Shown here piece after piece: positions 62,387-64,000 of a DNA stretch of 64,000 nt. Below the pieces are notes generated by a model. The model was given only the letters and a program-made list of their open reading frames with translations. It did no database searches and had not been told where the DNA came from. Location: assembly GCF_900186865.1 (NCBI RefSeq), contig NZ_LT906480.1, forward strand, positions 4,358,001 to 4,422,000. Direction: 5' to 3'. The position numbers and the translations under genes were made by a program. Every line of letters starts with the position of its first letter. Within the stretch, counting starts at the first letter, position 1. Source of the DNA: Stenotrophomonas maltophilia (GTDB taxonomy: Bacteria; Pseudomonadota; Gammaproteobacteria; Xanthomonadales; Xanthomonadaceae).

Positions 62387-62847
62387 CGCTTCATCGGGCC
62401 GCCGGGCGCCCGCCGTTTCGACCATGCGCGGCAGAAGTCCTCCTTCCTTGCGGTGTCGGCAATCTGCGCGGCACTCCAGTTGCGGGTAATCCAGATCGTC
62501 AGTGCCGTGCTGCTCAGATGCCAGCGCAGCATGTCGTGCCGTGGCTGCCGCCAAAGATGGCGGCGGGCAATCCAGAACGCCTCCCGTTCCACCTCTGGCA
62601 CCTTCTTCTTCATCGCGTCGTCGTCGAAGAACTGCGCGGCGAAACTCCAGGGATTCATCGGCTGAAATCCTGTTCGCGGTTCACTGCTGCACGCAGCCAC
62701 ACCACTGGGCGCACGGTCTGCTGGCTTCGGCCAACCGCCCACCAGGGCAAGCCCGAGCAGGTACAGCAGGCCAGGCAGCAGTGCGATGCCGGCGGCCAGT
62801 ACGACGACGGAGACCCATGCCTTACCGGCGGCACGCGTCGTGCTCAC
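62383..62847 (-). CDS. Small membrane-anchored protein (possible transglycosylase-like segment)
   Basis: A 154-residue protein. GTG at 62847 overlaps the preceding gene's TGA (GTGA). One membrane helix (SVVVLAAGIALLPGLLYLLGLALV) is followed by an extracytoplasmic domain. Its centre (IARRHLWRQPRHDMLRWHLSSTALTIWITRNWSAAQIADT) is a basic helix that faintly recalls the start of peptidoglycan transglycosylases, but no catalytic Glu motif is visible. I cannot name it. Tight coupling to the NTF2-like gene suggests a joint function at the membrane. The TAG stop is in a GTAG head. Confidence 0.72.
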   Translation of the reverse strand: MSTTRAAGKAWVSVVVLAAGIALLPGLLYLLGLALVGGWPKPADRAPSGVAACSSEPRTGFQPMNPWSFAAQFFDDDAMKKKVPEVEREAFWIARRHLWRQPRHDMLRWHLSSTALTIWITRNWSAAQIADTARKEDFCRAWSKRRAPGGPMKR

Positions 62848-63275
62848 TTCGCCTTCGGTTTCGGGTACCACAACGCGTTGACGATGACCCAGCGCTGGTC
62901 GAAGCGCCCCATGTGGAAGTAATCGACGAACCACGGCGTTTCCAATCGCACCGAGGCGGCATTGCCGGTCACGTCCAGCACCGTGCAGCGGCGGTCCCAT
63001 TGATCCTTCGGGGTTTTCAGCGCGCCCTGCTTCGTCAGCGCGACCAGTTCTTGCTTCGACATGCGGCGCAGGCCCAGCCGCTCGTCGGGCGTATCGCCGA
63101 GGACCGCGCGCTTGGCCAGGTCCGGGTGCAGGGTGCGGGCGACGCGCTGCGGGTCGGCCTCCAGCTGGCCGTCGACGTAGTCATGGCAGGTGGCTTCGAT
63201 GGCCGCGAGGGTGGCCGGGTCGGCAGCGGGACTGGTTGACGCAGAGAGAGCGAACAACAGGGCGACGGTGGACAT
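62844..63275 (-). CDS. Exported NTF2-like (lumazine-binding type) protein
   Basis: A 143-residue protein with a short signal peptide (MSTVALLFALSASTSPA) and a cone-shaped NTF2-like domain: TLAAIEATCHDYVDGQLEADPQRVARTLHPDL, then VLDVTGNAASVRLETPWFVDYFHMGRFDQRWVIVNALWY. This is the layout of the putative lumazine-binding (nuclear transport factor 2 fold) family, which is catalytically diverse. The ATG at 63275 is the most natural start. The next gene starts with an overlapping GTG. Confidence 0.82.
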   Translation of the reverse strand: MSTVALLFALSASTSPAADPATLAAIEATCHDYVDGQLEADPQRVARTLHPDLAKRAVLGDTPDERLGLRRMSKQELVALTKQGALKTPKDQWDRRCTVLDVTGNAASVRLETPWFVDYFHMGRFDQRWVIVNALWYPKPKAK

Positions 63276-63327
63276 CCGGGTCTCCAGCGCTGAGGGCTGG
63301 GCGATCATCGCATGGCGGCACAGAGGC

Positions 63328-63350
63328 ATCCATGTATGCCATGGATCTAC
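63328..63350 (-). repeat. SMAG-like palindrome with reverse CTAC head
   Basis: ATCCATG-TATGC-CATGGAT followed by CTAC (63347-63350). The minus-strand TAG in the head is the stop codon of the GIY-YIG gene. Confidence 0.75.
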
Positions 63351-63622
63351 AGGGACCCAGCATCCACCGCCTGCAACCACGCCAGCTTGCGCTCGCGCGG
63401 CAGCTGCTTGAGCTGCCATTCGGCCCGCGAGGCGGCGGCCCGGTCCGGGTATTCGCGCACGGCCAGCACGCGCAGCGGTGGCCGGGCCCGGGTGTAGCGC
63501 GCGCCCTTGCCGGCCTGATGGGCGGCGAAACGCGCGTCCACGTCGGTGCTGATGCCGGCGTAATAGCTGCCATCGCGACATTCGAGCAGGTACAGGAACC
63601 ACGGGCGGAGGGACGGGGCCAT
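63347..63622 (-). CDS. GIY-YIG nuclease-family protein (UPF0213)
   Basis: A 91-residue single-domain GIY-YIG protein. [38 protein letters not shown] contains the shortened FLYLL…YYAGIST form of the GIY-YIG core with the Arg of the catalytic pair, and [17 protein letters not shown] the downstream Glu/Lys helix. The family nicks or repairs DNA in some bacteria, but UPF0213 members have no agreed role. The ATG at 63622 is preceded by no strong ribosome site. It is divergent from the glycine riboswitch. Confidence 0.88.
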   Translation of the reverse strand: MAPSLRPWFLYLLECRDGSYYAGISTDVDARFAAHQAGKGARYTRARPPLRVLAVREYPDRAAASRAEWQLKQLPRERKLAWLQAVDAGSL

Positions 63623-63654
63623 GCCCGGATTATGCCGTGCTGCACTGCAGCGGA

Positions 63655-63660
63655 TATACT
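63655..63660 (+). promoter_or_regulatory. Putative -10 of the glycine-riboswitch transcript
   Basis: TATACT lies seven bases before the first base of the aptamer 1 stem, where a transcript start would be expected. No good -35 hexamer is seen at 16-18 bp spacing. Confidence 0.5.
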
Positions 63661-63666
63661 GGCGCC

Positions 63667-63871
63667 CGAATGCAGGAGAGAGGCGCCGCGCTGGCGCCCG
63701 CCGAAGGCGCAGGCTCCCATGATCGCTCAGGCCGGTGGGCTGGAATCCCACCAACCATGCATTCGACTCGCCGAGCTGGAGAGAGGTCACCGGGCATGCC
63801 CGGGACGATCCGCCGAAGGGGCACGCGGCCCATGCCGCTGAACTCTCAGGCAAAAGGACAGCGGGAGCGGC
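63667..63871 (+). promoter_or_regulatory. Tandem glycine riboswitch
   Basis: Two consecutive glycine aptamers. Aptamer 1 is closed by CGAATGCA (63667-63674) and TGCATTCG (63758-63765), with GGAGAG at 63675-63680. Aptamer 2 has GGAGAG at 63778-63783, GCCGAAGGGGCA in the middle, and the conserved closing part CTCTCAGGCAAAAGGACAG (from 63843). The short linker is typical for the cooperative form. It precedes the TRIC-family gene at 63954. Glycine binding usually turns such genes on. Confidence 0.93.
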
Positions 63872-63953
63872 ACCGGTCATCGTCATTCCGTCATTGCGCA
63901 GGCAATGGCGGCGTCCGCGCATGGCCGGCCCCACCGCGCCCGGAGCCTGCCCC

Positions 63954-64000
63954 ATGTTGCTGTCCATCATCTACCTGATCGCCATTTCCGCCGAAGCCAT
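63954..64000 (+). CDS. TRIC-family (UPF0126) channel protein, N-terminal part (truncated by window edge)
   Basis: Fifteen full codons are visible, [15 protein letters not shown], then the window ends. This is the typical first helix of UPF0126/TRIC trimeric cation channel proteins of prokaryotes. It sits 83 bases after a glycine riboswitch, a linkage that has been reported for this family. The short sample limits confidence, but context and sequence agree. Confidence 0.7.
   Translation, partial: MLLSIIYLIAISAEA

Overview
The window is a gene-dense, high-GC stretch of a gammaproteobacterial chromosome, almost certainly a Stenotrophomonas of the S. maltophilia complex (Xanthomonadaceae). The evidence is the protein repertoire (Xanthomonadaceae-type RpoD with a long acidic insert, RHS/YD proteins, autotransporter subtilase, TonB receptors) and the many short palindromes headed by GTAG, the SMAG/REP elements known from S. 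maltophilia. There is no rRNA, IS element, prophage, CRISPR array or chromosomal origin. I read about 60 protein genes, one tRNA, one tandem riboswitch, several terminators and about ten short palindromic repeats.

Layout. 1-5.1 kb: the start of a chemoreceptor, a nucleotide-sugar epimerase-like enzyme, a KGG stress protein, a divergent TetR/MFS-efflux pair with a twin operator, a VOC protein and a six-cysteine secreted peptide. 5.2-13.2 kb is the surface/secretion region: a subtilisin autotransporter, two small disulfide-type secreted proteins, a truncated YD-repeat protein ending in a fibronectin-III-like domain, a ferritin-like DUF2383 protein and a 36-residue membrane peptide. 13.4-24.1 kb: a TonB receptor, a winged-helix regulator, a divergent EamA exporter/AraC pair, a glutathione transferase, a DsbB-like protein, an H-NS-like protein, DoxX, a Tat-exported serine hydrolase, an internally duplicated unknown protein and tRNA-Ile(CAU).

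24.2-50.1 kb is mostly conserved housekeeping: rpoD, dtd, a lipid A acyltransferase, ribA, two bacterial PH-domain membrane proteins, an LPS block (CDP-glycerol-transferase-like, GT2, GT4, O-antigen ligase, ArnT-like), then rsmB-fmt-def on one strand and LysM-dprA-smg-(GYF-pilin)-(GYF-RDD)-topA-tsaC on the other, followed by two DUF4124-like secreted proteins. 50.2-64 kb: a short-chain dehydrogenase, a small lipoprotein, sppA, a MATE exporter, a DUF3106 operon, priA preceded by paired DnaA boxes, a glutathione transferase, a NYN-domain protein, NADH dehydrogenase II, three small genes, and a tandem glycine riboswitch in front of a TRIC-family channel gene that runs off the end.

How the parts work together. 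The envelope is the main theme: LPS and lipid A enzymes, autotransporter, YD protein, TonB uptake, disulfide-rich secreted proteins and efflux pumps. The second theme is replication and translation housekeeping (rpoD, topA, priA, dprA, def/fmt, rsmB, tsaC, dtd). The observations I rate most worth following are the GTAG heads of SMAG-like palindromes that supply the stop codons of six genes, the inverted DnaA boxes before priA, the GYF module joined in tandem genes to a pilin-like helix and to an RDD domain, and the YD protein with its two small secreted neighbours.
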